A DNA stretch of 44,658 nt from UBA1738 sp045655325 (GCA_045655325.1 JAZOOY010000066.1:1-44658); one strand, 5' to 3'. Shown: positions 7,250 to 15,690, numbered from the stretch's first letter. Numbers and translations: made by a program. Notes: generated from the letters alone by a model not told the origin.

Positions 7250-7278
7250 ATTATAGTATATTTTTGTGCCTGTGTCAA
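7250..7278 (-). promoter_or_regulatory. Sigma-A promoter of ricT
   Basis: Minus strand: TTGACA (7278-7273), 17-base spacer, TATAAT (7255-7250). Confidence 0.88.
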
Positions 7279-7313
7279 GTATGGCGAGTTCTATCTGTAA
7301 CTTTATTTTTCTA

Positions 7314-7346
7314 TAAAAAACAGGCATAGTCCGTGACTATGCCTGT
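7314..7346 (-). terminator. Terminator of the GH94 gene
   Basis: Perfect 12-base stem ACAGGCATAGTC/GACTATGCCTGT with a 3-base loop and six T on the minus strand. Confidence 0.9.
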
Positions 7347-7360
7347 ATCAATAACAGAAA

Positions 7361-9607
7361 TTAGCATTCCTCAATTTCAAACTTGTCATTTGACTCGATT
7401 GTAATTTCGTAAGTTTTGCCTCTGAAAGTTCTCTTAACCTTTGCTGGAAGCATCTCGTCTGGAAGACAAGGTTTAACCTCAAGACCATTCCAAGTTGGCT
7501 TGATACCGAACATATACTGTGTTACTGCAATATACATCCAAGCAGCAGTTCCTGAAAGCCAGCTCATATTTGCAAGACCGAATTTGTCATTATCAGGTCC
7601 GAAAATATTTGAGCTGTAAATATACGGCTCTGCCTTATATCTCCATTCTCCTGCTTTTTTCTGTGCAACCATCGGAAGAAGCTGATGGTAATACTTATAT
7701 GCTTGCTCTGGGCGTCCTAACATACATTCTGCAATAACTGCCCATGTATTTGAGTGGCAGAAAATACCTGCGTTTTCGCTGCAGCCCTTATTGTATTCCA
7801 TAAGTGGGTCTTCCTTTGAAGGATAGCCTTCTACCGGTGGGTGTACTTTCTTAATTCCAAGCGGTGAGTCAAGATATTTTGCCACGTTGTCCATTGCTAT
7901 ACGTCCGTTATCACCCTCACACATTCCTGACATAACTGACCATGTCTGTGCATTAAGCCATATCTTAGCCTGTGGTTCTTTGTCTGAACCGATAAACAGA
8001 CCGTCATCGTTGATAGCTCGGATATACCACTGGCCATCCCATGCAATGGTATTGATACGCTTTTTCTGGTCTTCGTAAAGGTCAAGATATTTTTTGCTGT
8101 CTTCGCCACGAAGTTCTGCAAGCTCTGCAATCTGCTTTAGCACTATTCCGAACTGCATTGATGTCCAGATACTTTCGCCTTTACCCTTTCGGCATATCTT
8201 AAGCATTGCATCATTCCAGTCTGATCTGAACATAAGCGGGAATCCGCGTTCACCACAATTGTTCTCAGTAAATTCAACGGATTTCTTAAGATGTTCCCAA
8301 ACAGTACCTTCGCCGCCGTCATAGAATTCCACAACTTCGTCAAGATAATCAAGTTTGCCCTCTTCAATTACGATATGGTACGCAGTCATAATCAGCCAAA
8401 GGTGATTATCGCTTCGGATACTGTCATACGGAGGAAGGCCTTCAATTGGGTAGCAGTGATGGTTTGTGTGACCGTCATTATACTGCTGAGCAAGTATCAG
8501 ATTAAGCTTGTCTTTTGCTTTTCTTAAATCGAAAGGAACCGTTGCAAGAATGTCCTGTGCGGTGTCACGAACACCCACACCACGAACTGTTCCTGTTGTA
8601 TAATAGCTTATATCTCTTGAGAACAGGTAGTTTCTCTGTGCCTGATACGGATTCCAGATGTTTATCATTGTTTCGGCATCTTTGTCAGGAATTTCGCATC
8701 TGAACTTTGACAAATAGTCTTCCCATTCAACAGCTAAAGCCTCATAAGACTTCTGAACAAAACCTTTTTCTCTGCTTTCGCAAACGGCAACTTCAATTTC
8801 TTCTTCTGTCATTTCTGTACCAAAGAAAATATTGATTTCCTTTTCTTCGCCTGCTTTTAAGTCAACATCAATCTGGAATGCAAAACAAGGGTCACCGCCA
8901 AACAATACTGAATTTGAGCATTTTCCGTTTTCAACACCGATTGGGTTCTCTTCACTTCTGTATGTACCAACAAATTCGTCTCTATCGCAATCAAATGCAG
9001 TTACATTCGCATCTGTCGCAAAATATACAAGCGGAGTTTCCTCCATCTTCGGATGTCCCGGACATTTGCACGTATATACTAATATGTCACCCCTGTTATA
9101 GCATCTAAGATGATGCTTAAGGTTACCCTGCCACTGGAATTCACGAACTGCTTCCATCATAGAAAGCTCAACATACGGAAAAACTGTTATTTTCTTGTCT
9201 TCCTTTGATGTTAGCTTCAGGTTCCAGATAAGAGAATTCTTATATTTTCCTACGAAGTACACGCTTGATGCTGAAACTCCGTTCTTTTCTGCATCAAAAC
9301 GGGTATATCCCATACCATGTGTAGAAGTCCACTTTTCAGGTTTTGAGTGGCATGGCTCATTTGTCGGGCACCAGAAATCCTCGCCGTCTTTTATATATGT
9401 ATAAAATCCGCTTCTGTCTGTTGGAAGATTGTAAAATCTATAATGGTTGAGTCTCCAGATTTTCGGAGACCTATAAAAAGCAACTCCGCCACCTGCCTGT
9501 GACATCATAGTATGAAATGTTCCGTTTGAAAGATAATTCATCCAAGGTGTTGGCGTGTTATACCTCAGAAAAGTTATCTCCTTTTTTTCATTATTAAATT
9601 GATACAT
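7361..9607 (-). CDS. GH94 disaccharide phosphorylase (cellobiose phosphorylase family)
   Basis: This 748-residue cytoplasmic enzyme should split a beta-glucoside with inorganic phosphate to give a sugar 1-phosphate plus a free sugar, saving ATP. The order is the family's: N-terminal beta-sandwich with HGMGYTRF (97-104), then an (alpha/alpha)6 barrel with RDTAQD (347-352, phosphate and substrate contacts) and RSDWNDAM (461-468), whose DWND holds the catalytic aspartate, then a C-terminal beta domain. Cellobiose, cellodextrin, laminaribiose or another beta-disaccharide could be the substrate. The start is at 9607, 9 bases after AGGAGG; the frame extends 34 codons upstream, but that part contains the promoter. 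No sugar transporter is adjacent. Confidence 0.9.
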   Translation of the reverse strand: MYQFNNEKKEITFLRYNTPTPWMNYLSNGTFHTMMSQAGGGVAFYRSPKIWRLNHYRFYNLPTDRSGFYTYIKDGEDFWCPTNEPCHSKPEKWTSTHGMGYTRFDAEKNGVSASSVYFVGKYKNSLIWNLKLTSKEDKKITVFPYVELSMMEAVREFQWQGNLKHHLRCYNRGDILVYTCKCPGHPKMEETPLVYFATDANVTAFDCDRDEFVGTYRSEENPIGVENGKCSNSVLFGGDPCFAFQIDVDLKAGEEKEINIFFGTEMTEEEIEVAVCESREKGFVQKSYEALAVEWEDYLSKFRCEIPDKDAETMINIWNPYQAQRNYLFSRDISYYTTGTVRGVGVRDTAQDILATVPFDLRKAKDKLNLILAQQYNDGHTNHHCYPIEGLPPYDSIRSDNHLWLIMTAYHIVIEEGKLDYLDEVVEFYDGGEGTVWEHLKKSVEFTENNCGERGFPLMFRSDWNDAMLKICRKGKGESIWTSMQFGIVLKQIAELAELRGEDSKKYLDLYEDQKKRINTIAWDGQWYIRAINDDGLFIGSDKEPQAKIWLNAQTWSVMSGMCEGDNGRIAMDNVAKYLDSPLGIKKVHPPVEGYPSKEDPLMEYNKGCSENAGIFCHSNTWAVIAECMLGRPEQAYKYYHQLLPMVAQKKAGEWRYKAEPYIYSSNIFGPDNDKFGLANMSWLSGTAAWMYIAVTQYMFGIKPTWNGLEVKPCLPDEMLPAKVKRTFRGKTYEITIESNDKFEIEEC

Positions 9608-9644
9608 TTTTTTATTCCTCCTAAGTGAATACTTGCTACTTATC

Positions 9645-9673
9645 ATTGTATTTATCAGCAAATAATTTGTCAA
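9645..9673 (-). promoter_or_regulatory. Sigma-A promoter of the GH94 gene
   Basis: Minus strand: TTGACA (9673-9668), 17-base spacer, TACAAT (9650-9645). Confidence 0.87.
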
Positions 9674-9720
9674 CTCTTTTTTTGTTTCTTTTGTTTTACA
9701 AAAACTCATAAAAAAAGTAA

Positions 9721-9749
9721 TTGCATTCTATCGAAAAATGTTATATAAT
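9721..9749 (+). promoter_or_regulatory. Sigma-A promoter of the folT riboswitch transcript
   Basis: TTGCAT (9721-9726), 17-base spacer, TATAAT (9744-9749). The start point would fall about 7-10 bases before the aptamer. Confidence 0.87.
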
Positions 9750-9764
9750 GTAAATATACAATTT

Positions 9765-9862
9765 GCAGAGTAGAATGCTATGCGTAAAGTGCCTGTATGA
9801 ACGGGGAGTTGTCATACGGACGAAAAGCCTATGCTTGCGGTATAGTGTTCGCATCCCGCTGC
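9765..9862 (+). ncRNA. Tetrahydrofolate (THF) riboswitch aptamer
   Basis: The segment matches the THF aptamer as I remember it. It has a closing stem GCAG/CTGC, then AGTAGAATGC, a central GCGTAAAGTGCCTGTATGAACGG-type region in which CCTGTATG pairs with CATACGG across AACGGGGAGTTGT, and the 3' part ending GCATCCCGC. It lies directly upstream of a folate transporter gene, the usual regulon. Known members bind reduced folates and lower expression of folate genes. Confidence 0.87.
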
Positions 9863-9867
9863 CGAAA

Positions 9868-9923
9868 CAGAGGCAAAGCAAGCACCTCTATTTTAGTAGC
9901 TATGTAGCAAAAATATGGAGGTG
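9868..9923 (+). promoter_or_regulatory. Expression platform: anti-SD and anti-anti-SD hairpins
   Basis: CACCTC (9883-9888) can pair with GAGGTG (9918-9923), the ribosome-binding site of folT. Alternatively its part CCTCT (9885-9889) can pair with AGAGG (9869-9873). The two pairings exclude each other, and no T run is present, so control of translation rather than transcription is inferred. Confidence 0.6.
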
Positions 9924-9929
9924 TTTTTT

Positions 9930-10472
9930 ATGTTCAAAAATTTTCAGATTTCGGCTAAAAGTCTTGCCAAAACCCGTGTGCTTTGCACGTCGGCAATACT
10001 TGCGGCCATGTTCGTTGTTCTTTACAGTATAAAGCTTCAGCTTGCGCCGGAGCTTCGTATCACATTCACATTCGTACCACTTGCCCTCGCAGGCTGGCTG
10101 TTGGGACCCGTTCCGGCAATGCTTGTTGGTCTTGTTGGTGACCTTGTTGGGTGTTTGCTATTCCCTGCCGGTCCTTATTTTCCAGGGTTTACACTGACCC
10201 AAATCCTTGCAGGTCTTATTTTCGGCATTTTCCTATACCGCAAAAATGCGCAGAAGATATTTTTACCGATTTTGTTTTCCAAAGCTATAATCAGCATGTT
10301 TTTAAATGTAGGGCTTAACGCCATATGGCTTTCTATGTTATACGGAAAGGCGTGGACAGTTTACGCCGCGTCACACTTAATCAAAAATATTATTGCCCTG
10401 CCAATTGAAGTTGTTTTACTTTTACTTATAATAAAAGTTCTTTCTTCACGTGGTATTCAAAAAACTGTATAA
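9930..10472 (+). CDS. folT: Folate ECF transporter substrate-binding subunit FolT
   Basis: This 180-residue integral membrane S component binds folate and works with a shared EcfA-EcfA'-EcfT energising module, which must lie elsewhere because none is in the window. It has about six hydrophobic segments. Its N-terminus (TRVLCTSAILAAMFVVL, about residues 16-32) and GDLVGCLLFPAGPYFPGFT (67-85) are typical of FolT-type S components. The start is ATG 9930, 6 bases after GGAGGTG; an in-frame ATG at 9915 precedes that site and is unlikely. The folate assignment is strengthened by the THF riboswitch in the leader. Monocistronic. Confidence 0.92.
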   Translation: MFKNFQISAKSLAKTRVLCTSAILAAMFVVLYSIKLQLAPELRITFTFVPLALAGWLLGPVPAMLVGLVGDLVGCLLFPAGPYFPGFTLTQILAGLIFGIFLYRKNAQKIFLPILFSKAIISMFLNVGLNAIWLSMLYGKAWTVYAASHLIKNIIALPIEVVLLLLIIKVLSSRGIQKTV

Positions 10473-10538
10473 ATAAAGAAAAAAATCCGCACCGAATTTG
10501 TTTATGTTGCTAATATAAAAAAAACAGGGCGTTTTCCC

Positions 10539-10567
10539 TTGAAAAAAATGTCGGATTGTGGTACAAT
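10539..10567 (+). promoter_or_regulatory. Sigma-A promoter of prs
   Basis: TTGAAA (10539-10544), 17-base spacer, TACAAT (10562-10567). A weak GGG/CCC hairpin just before it (about 10527-10538) is the only possible folT terminator that I see. Confidence 0.8.
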
Positions 10568-10600
10568 ATTTTTAATGGATATTTTACTTAGGAGGATATT

Positions 10601-11734
10601 ATGGAACAAACATCAAAAAAGCCAATTTACGGTCAGCTAAGCGTTATCAGCATGCGTGGTTGCGAAGAAATCACAGACAAAATCGACTGGTATCTTCGTC
10701 AGTTCAGAAAGGAATATGAAAACGAAGAAACTTACATTACTCACATTAAGTGCCCACGTTTCGGTTCAGGCGAAGCAAAGTGCGTTATTAATGAATCAGT
10801 AAGAGGTCATGACGTTTATATTATCTGCGATATGTTCAACCATGGCGTTACATACACAATGTATGGTTTAGAAAACCGCATGAGTCCTGACGATCACTAT
10901 CAGGATTTAAAGAGAATTATCGCCGCTATTTCAGGTAAGGCAAGACGTATAACAGTTGTTATGCCAATGCTTTATGAAGGAAGACAGCACAGAAGAACAA
11001 CAAGAGAATCTCTTGACTGTGCGATGGCACTTCAGGAATTGGTTCAGATGGGCGTTTCAAACATCATCACATTTGATGCTCACGATGCTCGTGTTCAGAA
11101 TGCTATTCCACTATCAGGCTTTGATGATGTTCAAACAACATATCAGATGATTAAGGCTCTAACAAGACAGGTTCCTGATATCCAGTTCGATCCAAAGAAG
11201 ACTATCGTTATTTCTCCTGATGAAGGCGGAATGAAGAGAGCTATGTACTACTCATCAGTTTTGGGTATTGACCTTGGTATGTACTATAAGAGAAGAAACT
11301 ACTCAATTATCGTTGACGGTAAAAACCCAATCGAAGCTCACGAATATCTTGGTCGTGACGTTCGCGGTATGGACGTTATGATTATTGACGATATGATTTC
11401 AAGTGGTGAATCTGTTCTTGATATCGGCAGAAAGCTTAAAGAACAGGGTGCTAACCGTATCTTCGTATTTACTGCATTTGGTCTATTCTGTAACGGTCTT
11501 GATAAGTTTGATGAAGCTTACAAGAACGGCGAAATTACAAAGGTATTTACAACAAACCTTATCTACAGAATCCCTGACCTATACGAACGTGATTGGTACT
11601 GCGAAGTTGATATGTCAAAATACATTTCACTTCTTATCAACACTCTAAACCACGACGAAACAATCAGCGGACTTCTAAACCCTGTACAGAGAATTGAAAA
11701 TCTTCTTGAAAAGATTGGACAGAAGAAAAACTAA
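10601..11734 (+). CDS. prs: Ribose-phosphate pyrophosphokinase, divergent long form
   Basis: The enzyme makes PRPP from ribose 5-phosphate and ATP for purine, pyrimidine, histidine, tryptophan and NAD synthesis. At 377 residues it is about 60 longer than Bacillus Prs. The PRPP-binding loop VMIIDDMISSGES (259-271) and the metal site DAH (159-161) are present, as is an SPDEGG motif (205-210). The ATP-loop region reads YEGRQHRRTTRES where typical enzymes have YARQDRKxRxRE, and the flexible-loop motif is YKRRNYS instead of KRRPRPN. It is therefore a divergent but probably active class. AGGAGG lies 7 bases before the ATG. Monocistronic between a clear promoter and terminator. Confidence 0.88.
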   Translation: MEQTSKKPIYGQLSVISMRGCEEITDKIDWYLRQFRKEYENEETYITHIKCPRFGSGEAKCVINESVRGHDVYIICDMFNHGVTYTMYGLENRMSPDDHYQDLKRIIAAISGKARRITVVMPMLYEGRQHRRTTRESLDCAMALQELVQMGVSNIITFDAHDARVQNAIPLSGFDDVQTTYQMIKALTRQVPDIQFDPKKTIVISPDEGGMKRAMYYSSVLGIDLGMYYKRRNYSIIVDGKNPIEAHEYLGRDVRGMDVMIIDDMISSGESVLDIGRKLKEQGANRIFVFTAFGLFCNGLDKFDEAYKNGEITKVFTTNLIYRIPDLYERDWYCEVDMSKYISLLINTLNHDETISGLLNPVQRIENLLEKIGQKKN

Positions 11735-11739
11735 TAATT

Positions 11740-11772
11740 AAAAGGACTTTGCAAAAGCAAAGTCCTTTTTTT
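11740..11772 (+). terminator. Terminator of prs
   Basis: AAAGGACTTTGC, AAAA loop, GCAAAGTCCTTT and a run of T. Confidence 0.9.
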
Positions 11773-11797
11773 ATGCAGAGCTTTTATCAAAAGTGTT

Positions 11798-13129
11798 TTA
11801 TATCGTAAGAATTCCGTCAGGTGATTCAATCAAAATCTGAACGTCCTCTTCTCTTCCTGTATCAGCGTTTATATATATGATAAAGTTTCTGTTGTTTGCA
11901 GTACCTTTAAATTCATAACAAAGCACTTCCCTTTTTGAATCTTTCGGGATAAGCGCCATGTTCACGCTGTCAATTGAAAGATGTGAGCTTACATATCCAC
12001 GTGCTTCCTGTTTTGTAAGGCGTGGTGTTCTTATATCACGGGTATGGTGGTTCATAACGTATCCTTTTGCTTCCATACCCACAATCTCGCCATCATCCAA
12101 AGCAACCTTTACCTTGATAAGGTCAGAATAACACACCACATCGTTCTGCTTATATGCAAAATTCACTGTGGCAATTCCATTTGCCTTTTCGTAGTAGCTG
12201 TTCTTCATATCAGTAAAGCCTTTTTCCTTTAAATACTGCCTTGCTTTATAGATAGCCTCTTCAACAGGCACGTTTTCTTTGTTAACTCGTCTGTTTTTTA
12301 GGAAATAAACAGGGTATCCGCCTTTTTTTGTAAGATTTATTATAACTTCACTGCCGTCTATATTGCAATTGAAGCAATAAGAGTCCATGTGAGAATTCTG
12401 GGTTTCTCCGCTATATTCCACTCTGTCCTGTGGAATGCCAAAGAATTTTGCCGCCTTAGTCGCCGCTTCGTCTTTGGAAAGCTCTCTTGCACTTTCGGTC
12501 ATTTTCGGCTTTATATTTTCAATATGCTCAGAAAATGGTCCGTCATAAATTAGCGACGGATACTCACCGAAATCCTTTTCAATGTCTGACCACGGGTCAG
12601 AGGTTTCCGCATAAGCCACTCTTTCAAGGGAAATATCGTGGTCATCGCCCAAACGATAGCTACCTGAATATATCTTGTTAGAAAGCTCGCCAAGGGACTG
12701 ATTCAGCCCTGTTGCATACTCGCCCAAAGATGCAAGGCTTTCGTATTCCTTTTGTGTTATGGTTTTCTTGTCAATAAGGCTTTGGGAAAGGGTATGGGTA
12801 TAGTCTGCCACCTGTGATAAAAACTTTTCGGTTTTGTCAAGCTGTACCTTTGTTGTCGGTATCTGTGCAAGGCAAGCCTTTGCCGCAGACGCCTGAACAG
12901 AAAGTTCACTTGATATATTCGCCATTTCCCCTGCCGATGTTACAAGCATTCCCTTTGCAAGCAGTGTTTCAATATCGTCCACATAGTCCGCAAGCTCAAA
13001 AAAGGAGCGGTTATATGTGTCTTCAAGACTCTGGCGGTATGCCCTTGCCTTGTAAAATTCGTAAGTCCCGAATACCGAAAGGGCAACTACTACTACGCTG
13101 AATATCCAATAAAATCTTCTCTTGTCCAT
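11798..13129 (-). CDS. ypeB: Germination protein YpeB
   Basis: This 443-residue protein is the partner of SleB. In Bacillus the two stabilise each other in the dormant spore and YpeB restrains cortex lysis until germination. One N-terminal membrane segment (about residues 7-24) anchors it on the outside of the forespore inner membrane. A coiled-coil-rich N-terminal domain (about 30-210) is followed by three PepSY-like repeats (about 215-440), the family layout. AGGAGG precedes the ATG and overlaps the sleB stop codon, so the pair is translationally coupled. Expression in the forespore (sigma-G) is expected but I found no clear promoter match. Confidence 0.93.
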   Translation of the reverse strand: MDKRRFYWIFSVVVVALSVFGTYEFYKARAYRQSLEDTYNRSFFELADYVDDIETLLAKGMLVTSAGEMANISSELSVQASAAKACLAQIPTTKVQLDKTEKFLSQVADYTHTLSQSLIDKKTITQKEYESLASLGEYATGLNQSLGELSNKIYSGSYRLGDDHDISLERVAYAETSDPWSDIEKDFGEYPSLIYDGPFSEHIENIKPKMTESARELSKDEAATKAAKFFGIPQDRVEYSGETQNSHMDSYCFNCNIDGSEVIINLTKKGGYPVYFLKNRRVNKENVPVEEAIYKARQYLKEKGFTDMKNSYYEKANGIATVNFAYKQNDVVCYSDLIKVKVALDDGEIVGMEAKGYVMNHHTRDIRTPRLTKQEARGYVSSHLSIDSVNMALIPKDSKREVLCYEFKGTANNRNFIIYINADTGREEDVQILIESPDGILTI

Positions 13130-13137
13130 TCTTCCTC

Positions 13138-13602
13138 CTAACTGCAGAATCGGTGTTTACCAATCTGTCTTATAAGTGGTCTTGACCATATCCACTTGTT
13201 TGTGGCAGTGTCAGGGTTAAAGTAATAGATAGCGCCATAGGTCGGGTCCCAACCGTTCATGGCATCCTGACAAGCCTTATATACTGTGGAATTTTCCGCA
13301 ATCGGTACGTTTATCTGACCGTCAGAAACCGCCGTAAATGCACCTGGCTGATAAATTACGCCTGCGATGGTATTCGGGAAAGACGGATGCTTTACACGGT
13401 TTAAAATAACTGCCGCTACAGCCACCTGACCCTCGTATGGCTCGCCTCGTGCTTCGCCGTTTACCGCTCTTGCCAAAAGCTGAACGTCAGAAGAGTATCT
13501 TTGCGTCTGGGCTGTAGTTTCGGTAGTTTTTAGTCCTCCCAAAAATACAAGACCCATAGCCGCAACCAATGTGAAAATTGCCGCAAGTTTTGTTTTTTTC
13601 AT
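13138..13602 (-). CDS. sleB: Spore cortex-lytic enzyme SleB, catalytic domain only
   Basis: SleB is a lytic transglycosylase that degrades spore cortex peptidoglycan during germination. The 154-residue product has a signal peptide or anchor (about 5-24) followed directly by the Hydrolase_2 domain, with the catalytic glutamate in VNGEARGEPYEGQ (Glu 50) and the typical end IWSRPLIRQIGKH. The N-terminal peptidoglycan-binding domain of Bacillus SleB (about 300 residues in all) is missing. The frame is intact and the ATG has GAGGTG at good spacing, so this looks like a natural short form. It stands first in the operon with ypeB. Confidence 0.92.
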   Translation of the reverse strand: MKKTKLAAIFTLVAAMGLVFLGGLKTTETTAQTQRYSSDVQLLARAVNGEARGEPYEGQVAVAAVILNRVKHPSFPNTIAGVIYQPGAFTAVSDGQINVPIAENSTVYKACQDAMNGWDPTYGAIYYFNPDTATNKWIWSRPLIRQIGKHRFCS

Positions 13603-13657
13603 AAATTCACCTCTTTTAAAATTCTGCCCTTATCTTTCCCTAAAATTTTCTTTATAT

Positions 13658-13686
13658 GTATAACTTTTTCTTTTATTGACAACAAT
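13658..13686 (+). promoter_or_regulatory. Candidate sigma-F promoter of spoIIR
   Basis: GTATA (13658-13662), 15-base spacer, GACAACAAT (13678-13686). The forespore sigma-F consensus is about GYWTA-15-GGNNANANT; one mismatch is seen. SpoIIR is a classical sigma-F gene, which supports the reading. Confidence 0.5.
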
Positions 13687-13716
13687 CAAAGCAGAACTTT
13701 GAAAGGATGTTTTAAT

Positions 13717-14286
13717 ATGAAGTATTTTTGTCTTGCGCTTATAACTGTTTTTTCACTTTTTGGTATATCGGGCGTGTATGCTGACAATATCCGCACAGAT
13801 TTATCGCAAAATCTTTTAAGGCTTCACGTGATTGCCAACAGCAATTCTGAAAGCGATCAGGAAATAAAACTTGCGGTTCGTGACGAAATTTTAAAGGTTA
13901 CATCGGATATCCCTGACAAAGCTAAAATTGATGCCGTTGTGAACCAAACTCTTGCAGAGCTTGGTGTTGACTACCTTGGTGAAACATCGGTTGTTCGCCG
14001 TTTTGTTCCCGAAAAGGAATATAAAAGCATACGGCTACCCCAAGGTGTATATAATTGTATAAACGTGGTTTTGGGCGAGGGCAAGGGTGAAAACTGGTGG
14101 TGCGTGGCATATCCGCCACTTTGCTTTACCGAAGAAGTTTTTGGTGAGCTTTCTGAAAGCGGGAAACTACTTCTTGAAAAAAAGCTTTCAAAAGAAAGCT
14201 TTCGTGCCATTTTATATAGTGGTGATATTAACGTAAGATTCAAAATTGTTGACGAATTTTTAAAGCTGAAAAACGCTTTGCGGTAA
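13717..14286 (+). CDS. spoIIR: Stage II sporulation protein R (SpoIIR)
   Basis: This 189-residue secreted signalling protein is made in the forespore. It acts from the intermembrane space to trigger SpoIIGA processing of pro-sigma-E in the mother cell. A signal peptide (residues 1-22, ending SGVYA) precedes the conserved start of the mature domain, LRLHVIANSNSESDQ (about 35-49), which is diagnostic of the family. The start is ATG 13717, 9 bases after AAAGGA; an in-frame TTG at 13699 lies before that site. It is divergent from sleB-ypeB, so two forespore units share one intergenic region. Confidence 0.94.
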   Translation: MKYFCLALITVFSLFGISGVYADNIRTDLSQNLLRLHVIANSNSESDQEIKLAVRDEILKVTSDIPDKAKIDAVVNQTLAELGVDYLGETSVVRRFVPEKEYKSIRLPQGVYNCINVVLGEGKGENWWCVAYPPLCFTEEVFGELSESGKLLLEKKLSKESFRAILYSGDINVRFKIVDEFLKLKNALR

Positions 14287-14296
14287 AAGTTTTTCC

Positions 14297-14325
14297 TTGA
14301 TTTTAGTATAGGTGTATGATATACT
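14297..14325 (+). promoter_or_regulatory. Promoter of the NfeD-SPFH operon
   Basis: TTGATT (14297-14302), 17-base spacer, TATACT (14320-14325). Confidence 0.75.
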
Positions 14326-14365
14326 TTTTTTAAGACACGAAAGAGTGTCAAAAGGAGGTATGTTT

Positions 14366-14785
14366 ATGGGTATTTTATGGCTAATCGCCATCATCGCATT
14401 TGGCGTGCTTGAATCGGTAACTGCCCAATTCATTTCCATCTGGTTTGCAGGCGGTGCATTTGTTGCACTAATAGCTCACCTTTTAGGTGCGAGCCAGCCT
14501 GTTCAATGGATTGTTTTCGCTTTAGCATCCGCTGTGATTTTAATCCTTACAAGACCAATGGTAAAGCGTCTTACAAAATCAGACGTTTCTGTAACTGGCA
14601 CCGATATGCTTATTGGAAAAAGTGCGGTTATGACCAAGGCTACCGATGGCCGTGGTGAATCTGGTGAAGCAAAGGCTGACGGCAAAATCTGGACCGTAAA
14701 CAGCGTAGACGGCGAACCAATCGAAGATGGCGCCGTTGTTACTATTGAGAAAATACAGGGCGTAAAGCTTATTGTGAGAAAGTAA
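14366..14785 (+). CDS. NfeD-like membrane protein (short form)
   Basis: This 139-residue protein has two or three membrane segments in its first 70 residues, followed by an OB-fold domain (about 80-139, from TGTDMLIGKSAVM on). That is the layout of short NfeD proteins, which partner SPFH/stomatin proteins encoded next to them and organise membrane microdomains. The start is ATG 14366, 7 bases after GGAGG; the frame continues upstream into the promoter. The next gene is the expected SPFH partner, 12 bases away. Its molecular role is not settled in general. Confidence 0.88.
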   Translation: MGILWLIAIIAFGVLESVTAQFISIWFAGGAFVALIAHLLGASQPVQWIVFALASAVILILTRPMVKRLTKSDVSVTGTDMLIGKSAVMTKATDGRGESGEAKADGKIWTVNSVDGEPIEDGAVVTIEKIQGVKLIVRK

Positions 14786-14797
14786 TAGGAGGATATT

Positions 14798-15685
14798 ATG
14801 GAACTTTTGATATTTTTACTGATTGTTTTGATTATCGGCATTATTGCCAACATAAAAATCGTTCCGCAGGCACACGCTTACATTATTGAGCGTTTTGGCG
14901 GATACAGTGCAACCTGGGGTGTTGGTCTTCACGTTAAGATTCCGTTTATTGAAAAGGTTGCAAGACGTGTTAACCTAAAGGAGCACGTTGTGGACTTCCC
15001 TCCACAGCCTGTTATCACAAAGGATAACGTAACAATGCAGATTGACACAGTAGTTTTCTATCAGATAACTGACCCGAAGCTTTTCACATACGGCGTTGAA
15101 CGTCCTATGATGGCTATTGAAAACTTAACAGCAACAACGCTTCGTAACATCATCGGTGAAATGGAACTTGACGAAACTCTTACTACACGTGATGTCGTAA
15201 ATACAAAGATGCGTGCTATCCTTGACGAAGCAACTGACCCTTGGGGTATTAAGATTAACCGAGTTGAGCTAAAGAATATTATCCCGCCTCGTGAGATTCA
15301 GGATGCTATGGAAAAGCAGATGAAGGCAGAACGTGAACGCCGTGAATCTATTCTAAAGGCAGAGGGTGAAAAGAAAGCTGCAATCTTGATTGCAGAAGGT
15401 GAAAAGGAATCTGCGATTTTACGTGCAGAAGCTGAAAAGCAAGCAGCAATTAAGGCGGCAGAAGGTGAAGCCGAAGCAATTCTTCAGGTACAGACAGCTA
15501 TCGCAGAGGGTATCAAAAAGATTAACGAAGCAAATCCATCAGAATCATATATTGCAATTAAGTCACTTGAAAGCTTTGAAAAAGCAGCTGACGGAAAGGC
15601 GACAAAGATTATTATTCCGTCACAAATTCAAGGTTTAGCAGGTCTTGCAACATCTGTAAAAGAGCTTATGACAGAAGATAAGTAA
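14798..15685 (+). CDS. SPFH/band 7 (stomatin-like) membrane protein
   Basis: This 295-residue protein has one N-terminal membrane segment (about 2-20), an SPFH domain (about 22-175, with IIERFGGYSATWGVGLH) and a long alanine/glutamate-rich coil (about 178-235) with repeated AEGEK units. The C-terminus contains the PSQIQGLAGL-type end seen in QmcA/slipin proteins. Such proteins form large ring oligomers in the membrane with NfeD. AGGAGGATATT precedes the ATG. It is cotranscribed with the NfeD gene and followed by a terminator. Confidence 0.92.
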   Translation: MELLIFLLIVLIIGIIANIKIVPQAHAYIIERFGGYSATWGVGLHVKIPFIEKVARRVNLKEHVVDFPPQPVITKDNVTMQIDTVVFYQITDPKLFTYGVERPMMAIENLTATTLRNIIGEMELDETLTTRDVVNTKMRAILDEATDPWGIKINRVELKNIIPPREIQDAMEKQMKAERERRESILKAEGEKKAAILIAEGEKESAILRAEAEKQAAIKAAEGEAEAILQVQTAIAEGIKKINEANPSESYIAIKSLESFEKAADGKATKIIIPSQIQGLAGLATSVKELMTEDK

Positions 15686-15690
15686 AATTA

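Noticed and set aside
9608..9709. 34-codon N-terminal extension of the GH94 phosphorylase
   Set aside because: It overlaps the TTGACA-17-TACAAT promoter, and the family's N-terminus begins at the downstream ATG with AGGAGG.
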